A DNA stretch of 64,000 nucleotides from Phaeobacter sp. B1627 (GTDB taxonomy: Bacteria; Pseudomonadota; Alphaproteobacteria; Rhodobacterales; Rhodobacteraceae). The stretch spans positions 124,001 through 188,000 of the forward strand of contig NZ_VCNK01000004.1 of the NCBI RefSeq assembly GCF_006265095.1. The letters are read 5' to 3'. Of this stretch, positions 54,704 through 64,000 are shown in pieces (the first letter of the stretch is position 1; each line of letters begins with the position of its first letter). The position numbers and the translations under genes are program-made. The notes beneath the pieces were generated by a model. It did not search any database and had not been told where the DNA came from. It worked only from the letters and a program-made list of their open reading frames with translations.

Positions 54704-56602
54704 TCACAGCGAAAGGCGCAGCGACAGAAAGCCGTTTTCGGTCACTTCGGCGCTGGCACCGATGGCCTCGGGCAGATCGTGCAGAAAAGCGCGGGCGCCG
54801 GGGCCGGTCAGCGCGATTGCCTCGACCCCCAGATCGGGGCTGAAGCGCCAGGGATAGGGCTGCGCGGCCAAAGGGTCCCGCGGAAGGTTGCCGCTGACAT
54901 AGGCGGCGATCGCCTCGCGGACCATTTGCGGCGGAATCGGCACCAGCGGCGCATTGCTCAACATGCGGAAATTGCCGCCTCCGCTGCTGCGGTAGCTGTT
55001 GAACGCGACGGCGAACTGCTGCCCCGGCCGGATCGGTTCGCCCTGCCAGCGCAGGTTGCGGATCCGGCCTTCTGTTTCATGTGGTTCGGGGGTGGTCCTC
55101 TGGCCCTCGGCATCAAAAACCGCTGGCACCGTAGGGTCAATCTCATACTCCAGCCCGAAGATGACATCAAAGTTATGTCCCGCGCGCTCCGGATTGGCCA
55201 GCAGGGCGGCAGGGCTGTCGGGGACTGGGCTGTTGGGGGCGGGGCTGAGGTGATTGAAGAACCCGGCCGACATTTCCAGCCAGTCGCGCAATCCCGCATC
55301 GTCAATGACGATGCACCGCAGCTCGTTGGGATAGCTGTAGAGGTCGGCCACATGGCGGCGGGACAGGACGCCTGCCGGCACATCGGTATAGTTGCGCGGC
55401 CCCGCGCGGCCGCCGAATTTGGCCGGCGCCACGGCCGACAGAAGCGGCAGATTGGCCCTGTCGGATACGGCGAGGGCGGGGCGGACCGCTGCGGCCTGGG
55501 CGGCGGCATTGAGCGCCAATGCCCGGTCCTGTCCAAAGAAGGTGAAATAGGAATGCTGCGGCGCGGGCACTTGTCCGACCGGTTCCGCCATCACCGTCCG
55601 GGTGCGCACATGGGCCGCGGCCAGCCCGCCGACCAATGCGGGGGCTTCAGGGACCAGCGGCACCACGCCCCCGGGGGTGCGGATGCTGACAGCCCGCAAG
55701 CCGCAACCGGCATCGACGATGGTCCAGCGCCCCTCGCGCAGCTCCAGCGACAGATCGATCACCCCTAGGTGCGAGCCGCCGGATCCGGGCATCACGACCG
55801 GAATGCCAAGGTCTTCGTCCGGCCCGTCCTCTGTGGGCAAAAGCAGATGCGTATGGCCCCCGACTGCCGCATCGACGCCCGGCAGGGCCGTGATCGGTCG
55901 CAGGGCGTTTTCCATCAACGCAGTGGGCTTGGCCGCGCCCAGCCCGGTATGGGCCAGCGCAACGATCACATCGGCTCCGGCGGCGCGCAGGCTGGCGACA
56001 CAGTCGCGGGCGCAGTCGACCATATCGCCGATTTCGACCCGCCCCTGCAGGTGGTCTGCGTCCCACATCATGGTCTGGGGCGGCAGGACCGAGAACAGGC
56101 CGATGCGGACCGGGGGCGTATCCGCGCCGGATCCGGGCAGCCGACGCGACAACACAAGCTGGCGACGCACCGGGAGATCGGGCGTCGTCCCGACCGTGCG
56201 CAGGTTGGAACAGATCGCAGGGCAGGGCAATGCCATCAGCGCCTGCGTCAGGACATTCAGACCAAAGTTGAATTCGTGATTGCCCAGCCCCACCGCGTCA
56301 TAGCCCAGCAGCTCAAAGGCCTGAACAGCAGGCGGCGCATTGCCCTGTACCCGGGTTTCAGCCTCTGCCAGGGGTGTGCCCTGCAGCCAGTCGCCATTGT
56401 CCAGCAGCAGCGATATCCCTGCCTCTGCTTCGATCTCCGCCCGTGCCTGCGCGATCAGGCTGCCGGTGCGGCTCAGGCCGAACCCGGGGTTGGGGGCATC
56501 CGCGTAATAATCATGGCTGAGCAGATTGCTGTGCACATCCGAGGTGGCCAGCAGCCGCAAACGGCCTGCCTTTCTCGTCTTTCCGTTGCTGGCGCGCTTC
56601 AT
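54704..56602 (-). CDS. CpdB-like 5'-nucleotidase/2',3'-cyclic phosphodiesterase family protein
   Basis: Calcineurin-like metallophosphatase followed by a 5'-nucleotidase C-terminal domain, 632 residues. Metal motifs: LRLLATSDVHSNLLSHDYYA (residues 14-34), LLLDNGDWLQGTP, VGLGNHEFNFGLNVL, IVALAHTGLGA and AAVGGHTHLLLP. The C-terminal substrate domain includes NSYRSSGGGNFRML, the FNSYRxxGGGxF motif of CpdB. CpdB is normally periplasmic, yet the N-terminus (MKRASNGKTRKAGRLRLLAT) has no hydrophobic signal peptide. No better upstream start was found. The product may be cytoplasmic, or the true start is missed. Confidence 0.87.
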   Translation of the reverse strand: MKRASNGKTRKAGRLRLLATSDVHSNLLSHDYYADAPNPGFGLSRTGSLIAQARAEIEAEAGISLLLDNGDWLQGTPLAEAETRVQGNAPPAVQAFELLGYDAVGLGNHEFNFGLNVLTQALMALPCPAICSNLRTVGTTPDLPVRRQLVLSRRLPGSGADTPPVRIGLFSVLPPQTMMWDADHLQGRVEIGDMVDCARDCVASLRAAGADVIVALAHTGLGAAKPTALMENALRPITALPGVDAAVGGHTHLLLPTEDGPDEDLGIPVVMPGSGGSHLGVIDLSLELREGRWTIVDAGCGLRAVSIRTPGGVVPLVPEAPALVGGLAAAHVRTRTVMAEPVGQVPAPQHSYFTFFGQDRALALNAAAQAAAVRPALAVSDRANLPLLSAVAPAKFGGRAGPRNYTDVPAGVLSRRHVADLYSYPNELRCIVIDDAGLRDWLEMSAGFFNHLSPAPNSPVPDSPAALLANPERAGHNFDVIFGLEYEIDPTVPAVFDAEGQRTTPEPHETEGRIRNLRWQGEPIRPGQQFAVAFNSYRSSGGGNFRMLSNAPLVPIPPQMVREAIAAYVSGNLPRDPLAAQPYPWRFSPDLGVEAIALTGPGARAFLHDLPEAIGASAEVTENGFLSLRLSL

Positions 56603-56987
56603 CGCTGCTGCACCAAAACTGGTCCCGTCATCTTATGCCATTCTGGTCGTTGGGTGGCGCGGAAGTCTGCTTCGCAGAGACAGAACTTTCGGCGCGTCCA
56701 ATTGGTTAACAAGGAGAAGAGCAGGCTTGCGGCGGTGGCGGAACCCCCTCTTTCAGGTTTTTTTCAGAAATTGCGAATTGTGGCATTTATGCTTGAGTCA
56801 GCCTCTGGAATACGGCATCGCCTGTGGAGCGCGCCCCCGCGACCGGACGGATCCTGGGTCGGAAATGCACGAGGCAACGGCGTGTCGGCCACAGGTGCAT
56901 GACAGGGGTGCGGGCAAGACAGGCGCGGGCAAGACAGGGGCGCGGCCATGACAGCGGCGCGCGGGCAGGAATGAAGGGACGACAGCG
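56603..56987. other. Intergenic region between the CpdB-like gene and nudC
   Basis: 385 nt between divergent starts. It holds the promoters of both genes (an AT-richer stretch at about 56750-56790) and a two-copy 15-bp tandem repeat at 56910-56939. No supported gene or RNA. Confidence 0.6.
56910..56939. repeat. 15-bp tandem repeat, two copies
   Basis: GCGGGCAAGACAGGC followed by GCGGGCAAGACAGGG, 49 bp before nudC, with degenerate similar sequence (ACAGGGGT, ACAGCGGC) on both sides. Confidence 0.85.
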
Positions 56988-57980
56988 ATGAAACGGGCAG
57001 AGCAGGTCACATTTGGCGGCAGCGGTCTGGATCGTGCGGCGCATCTGCGCACCGATCCCGATGCTCTGGACGCGCTTTGGCATGCGGAGGGGGAACGGGC
57101 GGCTCTGGTGCTGCTGTTCTGGCGCGGCAAGCCGCTCTGCCTGCGACCGGAGGCGGCCGGTTCTGCCGAAGGTCTGGCACCGGTGGCCGCCACCCATAAT
57201 CTGGTGGCGGGCCAACGGGATCAGGCCCTGTTCCTGGGCTGCACCGAGACAGGCGCCGGATATTTTGCCGTCGACATCAGCGATTGGGACCCGGAAGATA
57301 CGGATCTGTCGACGCTGAACACCTTTCTCGATCCCAGCGAACAGCGCCACCCGGATCTGCCCGATGCATGCGTGTTTTCCGAGCTGCGCCGGGTCATGAC
57401 CCTGCTCACCCCGCGTGAGGCGGAACTGGCGACCACCGCCAAGGCAATGCTCAGCTGGCATGACAGTCACCGGTTCTGCGCCCGCTGCGGAGACCCGAGC
57501 CGGATCGAGCAGGCAGGCTGGCAACGCCGCTGCGACAGCTGTTCCGGCGCCCATTTCCCGCGCACGGATCCGGTCGTGATCATGTTGATCACCCGGGGCG
57601 ACAGGGTGCTCCTGGGGCGGTCTCCCGGCTGGCCGGATGGGATGTATTCGCTGCTCGCAGGCTTTGTCGAACCGGGAGAGACCATGGAAGCGGCCGTGCG
57701 GCGGGAGGTTTTGGAGGAGGCAGGCATCAGGGTCGGCCCTGTTGCCTATCTCGCCAGTCAGCCCTGGGCCTTTCCGATGTCGCTGATGCTCGGCTGCCAC
57801 GGGCAGGCCCTGAACGATGAGATCAGGATCGACCCCGCCGAAATCGAGGAGGCCTTCTGGCTCAGCCGTCAGGAGGTCATGGATGTCTTTGCCGGTCAGC
57901 ACCCAAAGGTTCAACCGCCGCGAAAAGGTGCAATTGCCGGTTTTCTGCTGGAAAACTGGGTTGCGGATACACTCGGGTAA
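56988..57980 (+). CDS. nudC: NAD(+) diphosphatase (NADH pyrophosphatase)
   Basis: Cleaves NADH/NAD+ and de-caps NAD-RNA. The 330 residues show the zinc ribbon (HRFCARCGDPSRIEQAGW, RRCDSCSGAHFPRTDP), the Nudix box from GFVEPGETMEAAVRREVLEE to AGI near residue 230, and the NudC hallmark ASQPWAFPMSLMLG (SQPWPFPxS) just after it. Alphaproteobacterial NudC proteins share the long N-terminal domain. AAGGGA precedes the ATG. A gene for an SRPBCC protein follows after 73 nt on the same strand. Confidence 0.95.
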   Translation: MKRAEQVTFGGSGLDRAAHLRTDPDALDALWHAEGERAALVLLFWRGKPLCLRPEAAGSAEGLAPVAATHNLVAGQRDQALFLGCTETGAGYFAVDISDWDPEDTDLSTLNTFLDPSEQRHPDLPDACVFSELRRVMTLLTPREAELATTAKAMLSWHDSHRFCARCGDPSRIEQAGWQRRCDSCSGAHFPRTDPVVIMLITRGDRVLLGRSPGWPDGMYSLLAGFVEPGETMEAAVRREVLEEAGIRVGPVAYLASQPWAFPMSLMLGCHGQALNDEIRIDPAEIEEAFWLSRQEVMDVFAGQHPKVQPPRKGAIAGFLLENWVADTLG

Positions 57981-58053
57981 CCGCCATAGGCTATAGTGGA
58001 AATCAGAGGTCGTCCGAACGCGCGCGGGCGACCGGAAACGGAGCAGGCCAATC

Positions 58054-58521
58054 ATGCATTTCGAAACCAGGGAAGACATCGATAGCCCGATCGAGACGAT
58101 GTTCGCGGCGGTCACGGATTTTGAGACCTTCGAACGGTCTGCGCTGCGGCGCGGGATCGAGGTGCAACGCAAGAGCGGCTCCGCCGAGGCCATCAGCGAG
58201 CTGGCCTGGGACGTGGGGTTTGAATTCCGTGGCACCAAGCGCGAGATGCAGCTCTCCGTTGCGGAGTGCGACGCGCCGACCTCGATCACTCTGGTCGCGT
58301 CCGGCAACGGCATGACCGGCGAGATGAAGGTTGACCTGCTGGCGCTGTCACCACGGCGGACGCGTATGACTGTCCGGATCGAACTGTCGCCCAAGACCCT
58401 GGCCGCCCGCCTGCTGGTGCAATCTCTGAAACTGGCGCGCAACAAGCTGAACCGCAAATTCAGCCAGCGGGTTGCCGAATTTGCCCGGATGGCGGCAGAG
58501 GGGCGGGATCTCACCGCCTGA
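58054..58521 (+). CDS. SRPBCC (START-like) family protein
   Basis: Helix-grip protein of 155 residues: FETREDIDSPIETMFAAVTD (start of the family fold), a beta-rich middle (EMQLSVAECDAPTSITLVAS) and a long amphipathic C-terminal helix (LLVQSLKLARNKLNRKFSQR). Relatives bind hydrophobic ligands; this subgroup in Rhodobacterales is uncharacterised. GGAGCAGG precedes the ATG. Same strand as nudC and possibly co-transcribed. Confidence 0.82.
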   Translation: MHFETREDIDSPIETMFAAVTDFETFERSALRRGIEVQRKSGSAEAISELAWDVGFEFRGTKREMQLSVAECDAPTSITLVASGNGMTGEMKVDLLALSPRRTRMTVRIELSPKTLAARLLVQSLKLARNKLNRKFSQRVAEFARMAAEGRDLTA

Positions 58522-58566
58522 TGACGTCACTGCCCGGGAACGGCTCGCCAGTCCTATGGCGCGGGG

Positions 58567-58594
58567 CCTGTGTCGCCGGTCCTGTGTCGCCGGT
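58567..58594. repeat. 14-bp tandem repeat, two copies
   Basis: CCTGTGTCGCCGGT twice, 46 bp after the SRPBCC stop, followed by a third partial similarity (CCTGCCCCCGTTG) and a nearby set of short ACCAGTCACC repeats at about 58672-58700. Confidence 0.82.
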
Positions 58595-58719
58595 CCTGCC
58601 CCCGTTGCCGTTTCCCGTACTGTCATCAGTCCTGGCCCGGGGCCTGTCCGAGCGCCTGCCCGAGGACTGCCACCAGTCACCACTGACCAGTCACCAGTCG
58701 CGGGTCATCCGGGCCGCCC

Positions 58720-59550
58720 TCACCGCTTGCGGTCCGCCGGGTAGGTGCCGAGAATCTCCACATTGGTGGTGAAATAGGCCAGCTCGTCCATCGCACGCTT
58801 CACGTTTGCATCCTCCGGGTGGCCGTCGATATCGGCATAAAACTGGGTCGCGGTGAAGGAGCCGCCGACCATATAGCTCTCCAGCTTGGTCATGTTGACG
58901 CCATTGGTCGCAAAGCCCCCCATGGCCTTGTAGAGCGCGGCGGGAATGTTGCGGACCTCAAACACAAAGCTGGTAATCATGCCGTTTTCGCCGCGGCGGC
59001 TGTCGTCGGCATCGCGTGACATGATCAGGAACCGGGTGGTGTTGTTGCCCTGGTCCTCGATGTGGCGGGCCAGAACGTTCAGCCCGTAGATTTCGCCGGC
59101 CAGCTCCGAGGCAAGGGCGGCCTGGGATGGGTCGCCAAGTTCGGCCACTTCGCGGGCGGCCCGGGCATTGTCGGGGCTGATCCGGCCGCGAATGTCATGA
59201 TCCTGCAGGAATTTCGAACATTGCGGCAGCAGCACCAGATGAGAATGCGCCTCGCGGACCTCGTCCAGGGTCGCGCCCGGAACACCAAGCAGGTTGATAT
59301 GCACCCGAACGAATGCCTCGTCGATGATCTTCAGCCCGGAATGGGGCAGCAGGCGGTGAATATCGGCGACGCGCCCGTAGGTGGTGTTCTCCACCGGCAG
59401 CATCGCCAGTTCCGCTTCTCCGGAGCGCACGGCGCTGATCGCGTCCTCAAATCCGCGACAGGGCAGCACCTCCATTTCGGGCCGTTTGTTGCGGCAAGCT
59501 TCGTGGCTGTAGGAGCCCAACTCGCCCTGGATCGCGATTTTCTGTCTCAT
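58720..59550 (-). CDS. pheA: Prephenate dehydratase
   Basis: Converts prephenate to phenylpyruvate for phenylalanine. Single-function PDT-ACT protein of 276 residues: IAIQGELGSYSHEACR at the N-terminus, LAMLPVENTTYGRVADIHRL, ASELAGEIYGLNVLARHIED then the catalytic TTR in NNTTRFLIMSRD, and a C-terminal ACT domain (FVFEVRNIPAALYKAMGGFA, MTKLESYMVGGSFTATQFYA). The ACT ESRP-type motif reads ESYM here, so phenylalanine feedback may differ. No fused chorismate mutase. Divergent from cycM. Confidence 0.95.
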   Translation of the reverse strand: MRQKIAIQGELGSYSHEACRNKRPEMEVLPCRGFEDAISAVRSGEAELAMLPVENTTYGRVADIHRLLPHSGLKIIDEAFVRVHINLLGVPGATLDEVREAHSHLVLLPQCSKFLQDHDIRGRISPDNARAAREVAELGDPSQAALASELAGEIYGLNVLARHIEDQGNNTTRFLIMSRDADDSRRGENGMITSFVFEVRNIPAALYKAMGGFATNGVNMTKLESYMVGGSFTATQFYADIDGHPEDANVKRAMDELAYFTTNVEILGTYPADRKR

Positions 59551-59670
59551 GTCTGCGTCATCTTTGCAAAAACTTGGGGAATTGGTCGTTTAGTCGCGGT
59601 GTCTATACCTTGCCAGTTGTAAGGGGAAGCCTTAGACAGCCAACGAGACAGCTGAAATGGACTCGCTATC

Positions 59671-60171
59671 ATGTTTGACACGATGACTCTCACCAAGGCG
59701 ACTGCAGGCTTCTGCGGCGCGTTTCTTGTGTTCCTTCTGGGCAAATGGGTTGCAGAGGAACTCTACCATGTTGATGCACACGGCGAGGCGTCTTACGTCA
59801 TCGAAGTTGCGGATGCGGGTGGAGCAAGCGACGAGCCCGAAGTCGACTTTGCAACGCTGATGGCAGAGGCCGATGTCGAAAAGGGCGCCAAAGTCTTCCG
59901 CAAATGCTCCGCCTGCCACAAGATCGACGGCACCGATGCCACCGGCCCCCACCTCGATGGTGTTGTTGGCCGCGAGCAGGGCGGTGTTGCGGGCTTTGGC
60001 TACTCGAGCGCCCTGGGCGGCCTGAGCGATGTCTGGACTCCCGAGCATCTGAACGATTTCCTGACGAAACCTTCTGCCTATGCGCCGGGCACCAGCATGT
60101 CCTTTGCCGGGCTGAAGAAGATCGGCGACCGGGTCGACCTGATCGCCTATCTGGACAGCCTCGGCAACTGA
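59671..60171 (+). CDS. cycM: Membrane-anchored c-type cytochrome
   Basis: Electron carrier between the bc1 complex and cytochrome oxidase, of the CycM/cytochrome cy class. Residues 5-28 form an uncleaved N-terminal anchor (LTKATAGFCGAFLVFLLGKW), followed by an acidic linker and a class I cytochrome domain with heme motif FRKCSACHKIDGTDATGPHL and axial methionine in GTSMSFAGLKKIGDR. 166 residues. Start 59671 (MFDTMTL) is taken; 59683 is possible. It could accept electrons from quinol oxidation fed by SoeABC, among others. A terminator follows at 60275. Confidence 0.9.
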   Translation: MFDTMTLTKATAGFCGAFLVFLLGKWVAEELYHVDAHGEASYVIEVADAGGASDEPEVDFATLMAEADVEKGAKVFRKCSACHKIDGTDATGPHLDGVVGREQGGVAGFGYSSALGGLSDVWTPEHLNDFLTKPSAYAPGTSMSFAGLKKIGDRVDLIAYLDSLGN

Positions 60172-60188
60172 CCGGATCTCGGGCCATA

Positions 60189-60244
60189 GAGCTCTGGCCA
60201 GCGAACTCGGGCCAGCGAACTCTGGCCTGTGAACTCTGGCCCGT
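60189..60244. repeat. 14-bp tandem repeat, four copies
   Basis: Four consecutive 14-bp units: GAGCTCTGGCCAGC, GAACTCGGGCCAGC, GAACTCTGGCCTGT, GAACTCTGGCCCGT. They start 18 bp after the cycM stop and precede its terminator. Confidence 0.9.
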
Positions 60245-60274
60245 ACCAGGCTCATACCGGTGCAATGTGAAAAC

Positions 60275-60302
60275 GGCCGTGGCGGATGCTGCGGCCTTTT
60301 TT
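60275..60302 (+). terminator. Rho-independent terminator of cycM
   Basis: Stem GGCCG/CGGCC with a 12-nt G-rich loop, followed by TTTTTT. Position fits the end of the cycM transcript. The rest of 60303-60526 is the leader of the peptide transporter operon, with AT-rich DNA at about 60400-60480 and no gene seen. Confidence 0.85.
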
Positions 60303-60526
60303 GTGTCCTCAGGGGGCGGCGGTCAGCGGGCCCGTCGCCTGTCGTACCCGGAGCCTGTCGTGCCCGTTGCAGAGTGAAACCGGTGAACTTTGACTTTCAT
60401 TTCACCGCCAATTCATCGCGAGTGCGAAATCTCGGCTTGAAACTCAAGCGGTCCGACATTTACCTTGATATACAATACGAAAAGGCGCCCTCCGGCCGGC
60501 GCCGCATAAGTTAGGGGATACAGCAG

Positions 60527-62476
60527 ATGACCGACAGACGTATGCATGCAAGGGCAAAGGCAGTTGTATCCCCGCGGGACCTCTCGTGGATCCGCGCGGC
60601 TTTCGGCGCCGGTCTGGTGTCGGTCGCGGCGCTGATGGCCAGCACCTGGGCCGCGCGCGGCGCCGAAGAGGAAACGATCCGGAGCCACGGCTATTCTTTT
60701 TACGGCGATCTCGCCTATCCGGCGGATTTTCCGCATTTCGACTACGTCAATCCGGACGCGCCCAAGGGCGGCGAGATCTCCATCGCCTTTGTCGGGACGC
60801 TCGACAGCATGAATCCCTATTCGGGCAAGGGCCGGGCGCATCTGTTTTCCGTCTACCCCTACGAGAGCCTGCTGGGCGAAGCGCCTTCCGCCAGCGTGCC
60901 GGCAGATGTCTATGGTCAGGCCTACTGCCTGCTCTGCGAAAGCGTCGAATACCCGGAGGACAAAAGCTGGGTGATCTTCCATATGCGGCCCGAAGCGCGG
61001 TTTTCAGACGGCTCGCCGGTGACGGCGCATGATGTCGCCTTCAGTCACAATCTGCTGCTTGATCAGGGGCTCAAATCCTATGCCGAGGCGGTGCGCAAGC
61101 GGATCCCAAAGGTCGAGGTGATCGACGATCTGACGATCAAATTCTACTTTGCCGAAGGTCTGTCGCGGCGCAGCATGATCGAACAGGTGGGCGGGGTGAC
61201 CGTCTGGTCGAAGAAATGGTTCGACGAAACCGGCCAGAAGCTGAATGAGACCTGGATCGAAGGGCCGACAGGCTCCGGCCCCTATGTCATCGACGAAATC
61301 GACCTGTCGCGCCGTATCGTGCTGAAACGCAACCCGGACTATTGGGGCAAGGATCTCGCGATCAACGCCGGGCGCAACAATTTCGATACCATCCGGCTGG
61401 AGATCTTTGCCGATGACACCGCCGCCTTCGAGGCGTTCAAGGCGGGCGAATATACCTTCCGCGCCGAGGGCGACAGCAAGAAATGGGCGACCGGATACGA
61501 CTTTCCCAAGGTCGCCAATGGCTACATCAAACGCGAAGAGCTGACCGATGGGTCTCCGCCGACGCCTACGGGAATCATCTTCAATCTCGGCTCGGCGAAA
61601 CTCGGAGATTCGCGTGTCCGTGAGGCTCTGGCGCTGGCGTTCAACTTCGAATGGTCGAATGAGAGCCTCCTCTACGGTCTGTTCCAGCGCCGCTCCTCCT
61701 ATACGCAGGACACACCGCTGATGGCTGTCGGTCTCCCCGAAGGGGCGGAGCTGGAGCTGCTGAAGGGCCTCGGCGATCTGGTGCCGCCGGAGATGCTGAC
61801 CGAGGAAGTCCACGTGCCGCCCGCCTCCGACGCCGCCCGCCTGTTTGATCGCCGCAACGCGCGCATGGCCGCCAAGCTTCTGGACGAGGCCGGATATCCG
61901 GTGGGCGATGATGGCAAGCGGGTGGGGCCGGATGGCGAAGCCTTCGAGCTTGAATTCCTGTTCTCCTCCTCCTCGTCTCCGACCACCCGCTCGGTGATGG
62001 AGAACTACGTGGCCAATCTCGACAGTCTGGGCGTTGCGGTCAAATTCGACGTGGTCGATACCGCGCAATACACCAGCCGCCAGCGCGCGCGGGACTATGA
62101 TATGGTGGTCGACAGCTATGCGGCCTTCCTCGGCACCGGCACCGGTCTGGCGCAATACTACGGCTCCGAGGCGGCGGAGTTTTCCCTGTTCAATCCCGCA
62201 GGTCTCGCCTCACCATTGGTGGACAGCATCATCGACATCTCTCTGCAGGCCCAGACCCGCGAGGAGGAAGAGGCCAGTCTGAAGGCGCTTGACCGGGCGT
62301 TGCGGTTCGAATTTGCCATGATCCCGCTGTGGTACAATCCGGACCATTGGGTGGCCTATTATGACCAGTACGAACATCCGGAGACGATCCCGCCCTACGC
62401 GCTTGGCTATCTCGATTTCTGGTGGTCCAACGAGGAAAAGGCCAAAGCGCTGCGCGATGCCGGCGCGCTGAGGTGA
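60527..62476 (+). CDS. yejA: Periplasmic oligopeptide/microcin C-binding protein, YejA-like
   Basis: Substrate-binding protein of a peptide ABC importer, 649 residues, SBP_bac_5 family. A signal peptide is present after a long basic start ([27 protein letters not shown]). Family blocks: [80 protein letters not shown]. YejABEF systems import oligopeptides and microcin C-type peptides. The two permease genes follow at once, with 7 nt to yejB, making one operon. Confidence 0.92.
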   Translation: MTDRRMHARAKAVVSPRDLSWIRAAFGAGLVSVAALMASTWAARGAEEETIRSHGYSFYGDLAYPADFPHFDYVNPDAPKGGEISIAFVGTLDSMNPYSGKGRAHLFSVYPYESLLGEAPSASVPADVYGQAYCLLCESVEYPEDKSWVIFHMRPEARFSDGSPVTAHDVAFSHNLLLDQGLKSYAEAVRKRIPKVEVIDDLTIKFYFAEGLSRRSMIEQVGGVTVWSKKWFDETGQKLNETWIEGPTGSGPYVIDEIDLSRRIVLKRNPDYWGKDLAINAGRNNFDTIRLEIFADDTAAFEAFKAGEYTFRAEGDSKKWATGYDFPKVANGYIKREELTDGSPPTPTGIIFNLGSAKLGDSRVREALALAFNFEWSNESLLYGLFQRRSSYTQDTPLMAVGLPEGAELELLKGLGDLVPPEMLTEEVHVPPASDAARLFDRRNARMAAKLLDEAGYPVGDDGKRVGPDGEAFELEFLFSSSSSPTTRSVMENYVANLDSLGVAVKFDVVDTAQYTSRQRARDYDMVVDSYAAFLGTGTGLAQYYGSEAAEFSLFNPAGLASPLVDSIIDISLQAQTREEEEASLKALDRALRFEFAMIPLWYNPDHWVAYYDQYEHPETIPPYALGYLDFWWSNEEKAKALRDAGALR

Positions 62477-62483
62477 TCGGCTG

Positions 62484-63572
62484 ATGCTGAACTACATTCT
62501 GCGCCGCCTGCTGCTGGTGATCCCGACGCTGATCGGCATCATGGTGGTGAACTTCGCGCTGGTGCAATTTGTCCCCGGCGGGCCGGTCGAGCAGATGATC
62601 GCCCGGCTGGAGGGGGGCGGCGACGTCTTCAGCGGCTTTTCGGGGGCCACCAATGATGCGGGCGCGGAAACCGCAGGCCAGGCCGAGAGCCAATACGCCG
62701 GGGCCCGGGGCCTGCCGCCCGAGTTCATCGAGGAGCTGGAGCGCGAGTTCGGCTTTGACAAACCGCCGTTGCAGCGCTTTCTCAATATGATGCTGAACTA
62801 TGTGCAACTGGATTTCGGCGAGAGTTATTTCCGCAATATCAGTGTGATAGATCTGGTGCTGGAGAAGATGCCGGTCTCGATCTCGCTGGGGCTGTGGTCG
62901 ACGCTGATCGCCTATATGATCTCGATCCCGCTCGGTGTGAAAAAGGCGCTGCGCGATGGCAGCCGGTTCGACAGCTGGACCAGTGCGGTGATCATCGCCG
63001 CCTATGCCATTCCCGGCTTCCTGTTCGCGATTCTGTTGCTGGTACTGCTGGCGGGCGGGTCCTACTGGCAGATCTTTCCGCTGCGCGGCCTGACCTCCGA
63101 GAATTGGGACCAGCTCAGCCTGCTGGGCAAGATCGGCGATTATTTCTGGCATATCACCCTGCCGATCGTGGCCTCGACGATCTCGGCCTTCGCGACGCTG
63201 ACCCTGCTGACGAAGAACTCCTTTCTCGACGAGATCAAGAAACAATATGTGATGACCGCGCGCGCCAAGGGGCTGACCGAAAACCGGGTTCTCTATGGCC
63301 ATGTGTTCCGCAATGCGATGCTGATCGTGATCGCGGGCTTTCCCGGGGTGTTCATCTCGATCTTTTTCTCCGGCTCGCTGATCATCGAGACGATCTTTTC
63401 GCTCGACGGGCTGGGCCGACTGGGGTTCGAGGCCGCCGTGGCGCGGGACTATCCCATCGTCTTTGGCACGCTCTTCATCTTTGGCCTGATGGGGCTTGTG
63501 GTGGGGATCCTGTCGGACATCATGTATGTGCTGGTCGATCCGCGCATCGACTTTGAAAAGAGAGAGGGCTGA
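62484..63572 (+). CDS. yejB: Peptide/microcin C ABC transporter permease, YejB-like
   Basis: Inner membrane permease of 362 residues, DppB/OppB group. N-terminal segment [20 protein letters not shown], the YejB insertion of about 60 residues ([20 protein letters not shown]), then five further hydrophobic segments and the EAA loop ([20 protein letters not shown]). The start is 7 nt after yejA. The next permease gene begins 3 nt after its stop. Confidence 0.95.
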   Translation: MLNYILRRLLLVIPTLIGIMVVNFALVQFVPGGPVEQMIARLEGGGDVFSGFSGATNDAGAETAGQAESQYAGARGLPPEFIEELEREFGFDKPPLQRFLNMMLNYVQLDFGESYFRNISVIDLVLEKMPVSISLGLWSTLIAYMISIPLGVKKALRDGSRFDSWTSAVIIAAYAIPGFLFAILLLVLLAGGSYWQIFPLRGLTSENWDQLSLLGKIGDYFWHITLPIVASTISAFATLTLLTKNSFLDEIKKQYVMTARAKGLTENRVLYGHVFRNAMLIVIAGFPGVFISIFFSGSLIIETIFSLDGLGRLGFEAAVARDYPIVFGTLFIFGLMGLVVGILSDIMYVLVDPRIDFEKREG

Positions 63573-63575
63573 GCA

Positions 63576-64000
63576 ATGGCACTGTCCCCCCTCAACCAGA
63601 GGCGCTGGAACAACTTTCGCAAGAACCGCCGGGCGCTCTGGTCGCTGCGGATTTTCGTGGTGCTGTTCGGCCTGTCGCTGATGGCCGATGTGCTGGCCAA
63701 TGACAAACCGATCCTGATCAACTACCGGGGCGACTATTTCACCCCGATCTGGACCTTCTACCCCGAGACCGATTTCGGCGGCGACTTCCAGACCGAGGCC
63801 GTCTATCGCGACCCGGAGGTCAAATGCCTGATCGCATCGGGCGGCGCCCTTGACTGTTTCGACGATCCCGACGGCATTCTGGCCGAGATCGACGCGGGCT
63901 CCTATCAGGCAGAGGACTTCCACAAGGGCTGGGCGCTCTGGCCGCCGATCCCCTATAGCTTCGACACTCCGGTGGACCGTCCCGGCGCGGCACCCCTGCC
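63576..64000 (+). CDS. yejE: Peptide/microcin C ABC transporter permease, YejE-like (3' end outside window)
   Basis: Frame from ATG at 63576 open to the window edge; 141 codons seen. It begins MALSPLNQRRWNNFRKNRRA then LWSLRIFVVLFGLSLMAD, the first membrane segment, followed by the long periplasmic insert of YejE (LINYRGDYFTPIWTFYPETD, HKGWALWPPIPYSFDTPVDR). YejE carries such an insert before its transport domain. The ATPase gene yejF is expected next. Confidence 0.92.
   Translation, partial: MALSPLNQRRWNNFRKNRRALWSLRIFVVLFGLSLMADVLANDKPILINYRGDYFTPIWTFYPETDFGGDFQTEAVYRDPEVKCLIASGGALDCFDDPDGILAEIDAGSYQAEDFHKGWALWPPIPYSFDTPVDRPGAAPL

Overview
The window is high-GC, gene-dense bacterial DNA from an alphaproteobacterium, most likely a roseobacter-type member of the Rhodobacterales (Phaeobacter/Ruegeria/Leisingera-like). 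Evidence: a SoeABC sulfite dehydrogenase next to xsc and tauR, a membrane-anchored CycM-type cytochrome c, separate MnmD and DAO-type proteins, a DnaX-YbaB-RecR block, and many GTGA/ATGA stop-start overlaps. The genus is inference. I saw no tRNA, rRNA, insertion sequence, prophage or CRISPR array; nearly all of it reads as chromosomal backbone.

Layout. 1-13.4 kb: housekeeping and small metabolic genes (GDPD, FemAB-like acyltransferase, phhB, CHAD protein, peroxiredoxin divergent from a ferredoxin-reductase-like flavoprotein, rsmD, HAD phosphatase, map, sfsA, a CinA N-domain protein, GNAT, AhpD-like, OmpA-like) and a LysR regulator divergent from a NIPSNAP/ABM pair. 13.6-28.2 kb: DJ-1/PfpI, FadH, rppH, PfkB kinase-nth, Ada-type alkyltransferase, YafY/WYL regulator, OmpA lipoprotein, DAO oxidase divergent from mnmD, EamA permease, lytic transglycosylase, dapA. 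28.3-43.8 kb: the most coherent accessory module, organosulfonate (taurine-type) dissimilation. It comprises tpa, the MocR regulator tauR, xsc, a TSUP exporter, ackA, a YeiH exporter and soeABC, with an arsR-permease pair and a GNAT gene between tauR and tpa. Taurine amino group to pyruvate (Tpa), sulfoacetaldehyde to acetyl phosphate plus sulfite (Xsc), ATP from acetyl phosphate (AckA), sulfite exported or oxidised to sulfate with electrons to quinone (SoeABC). Ten-base direct repeats resembling the TauR motif lie upstream of xsc, tauR and tpa.

43.9-47.4 kb: sugar-nucleotide genes (ugd, manC, UDP-glucuronate 4-epimerase). The ugd reading frame has lost its middle, including the catalytic cysteine motif, but keeps both ends in frame. 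47.6-53.2 kb: threonine aldolase, recR-ybaB-dnaX, a tyrosine phosphatase. 53.3-54.6 kb: an RNA-rich stretch with a cobalamin riboswitch leading into a small metal-binding-type protein and the SRP RNA gene ffs. 54.7-64 kb: a CpdB-like 5'-nucleotidase family protein, nudC, SRPBCC protein, pheA, cycM, and the start of a YejABE-type oligopeptide/microcin C ABC importer cut by the window edge.

Two features recur between genes: short tandem repeats of 12-15 bp units (at least eight sites, plus one inside yeiH) and larger GGCGCCGCG-centred palindromes, two of them bounded by an outer GCTCCCGC inverted repeat.
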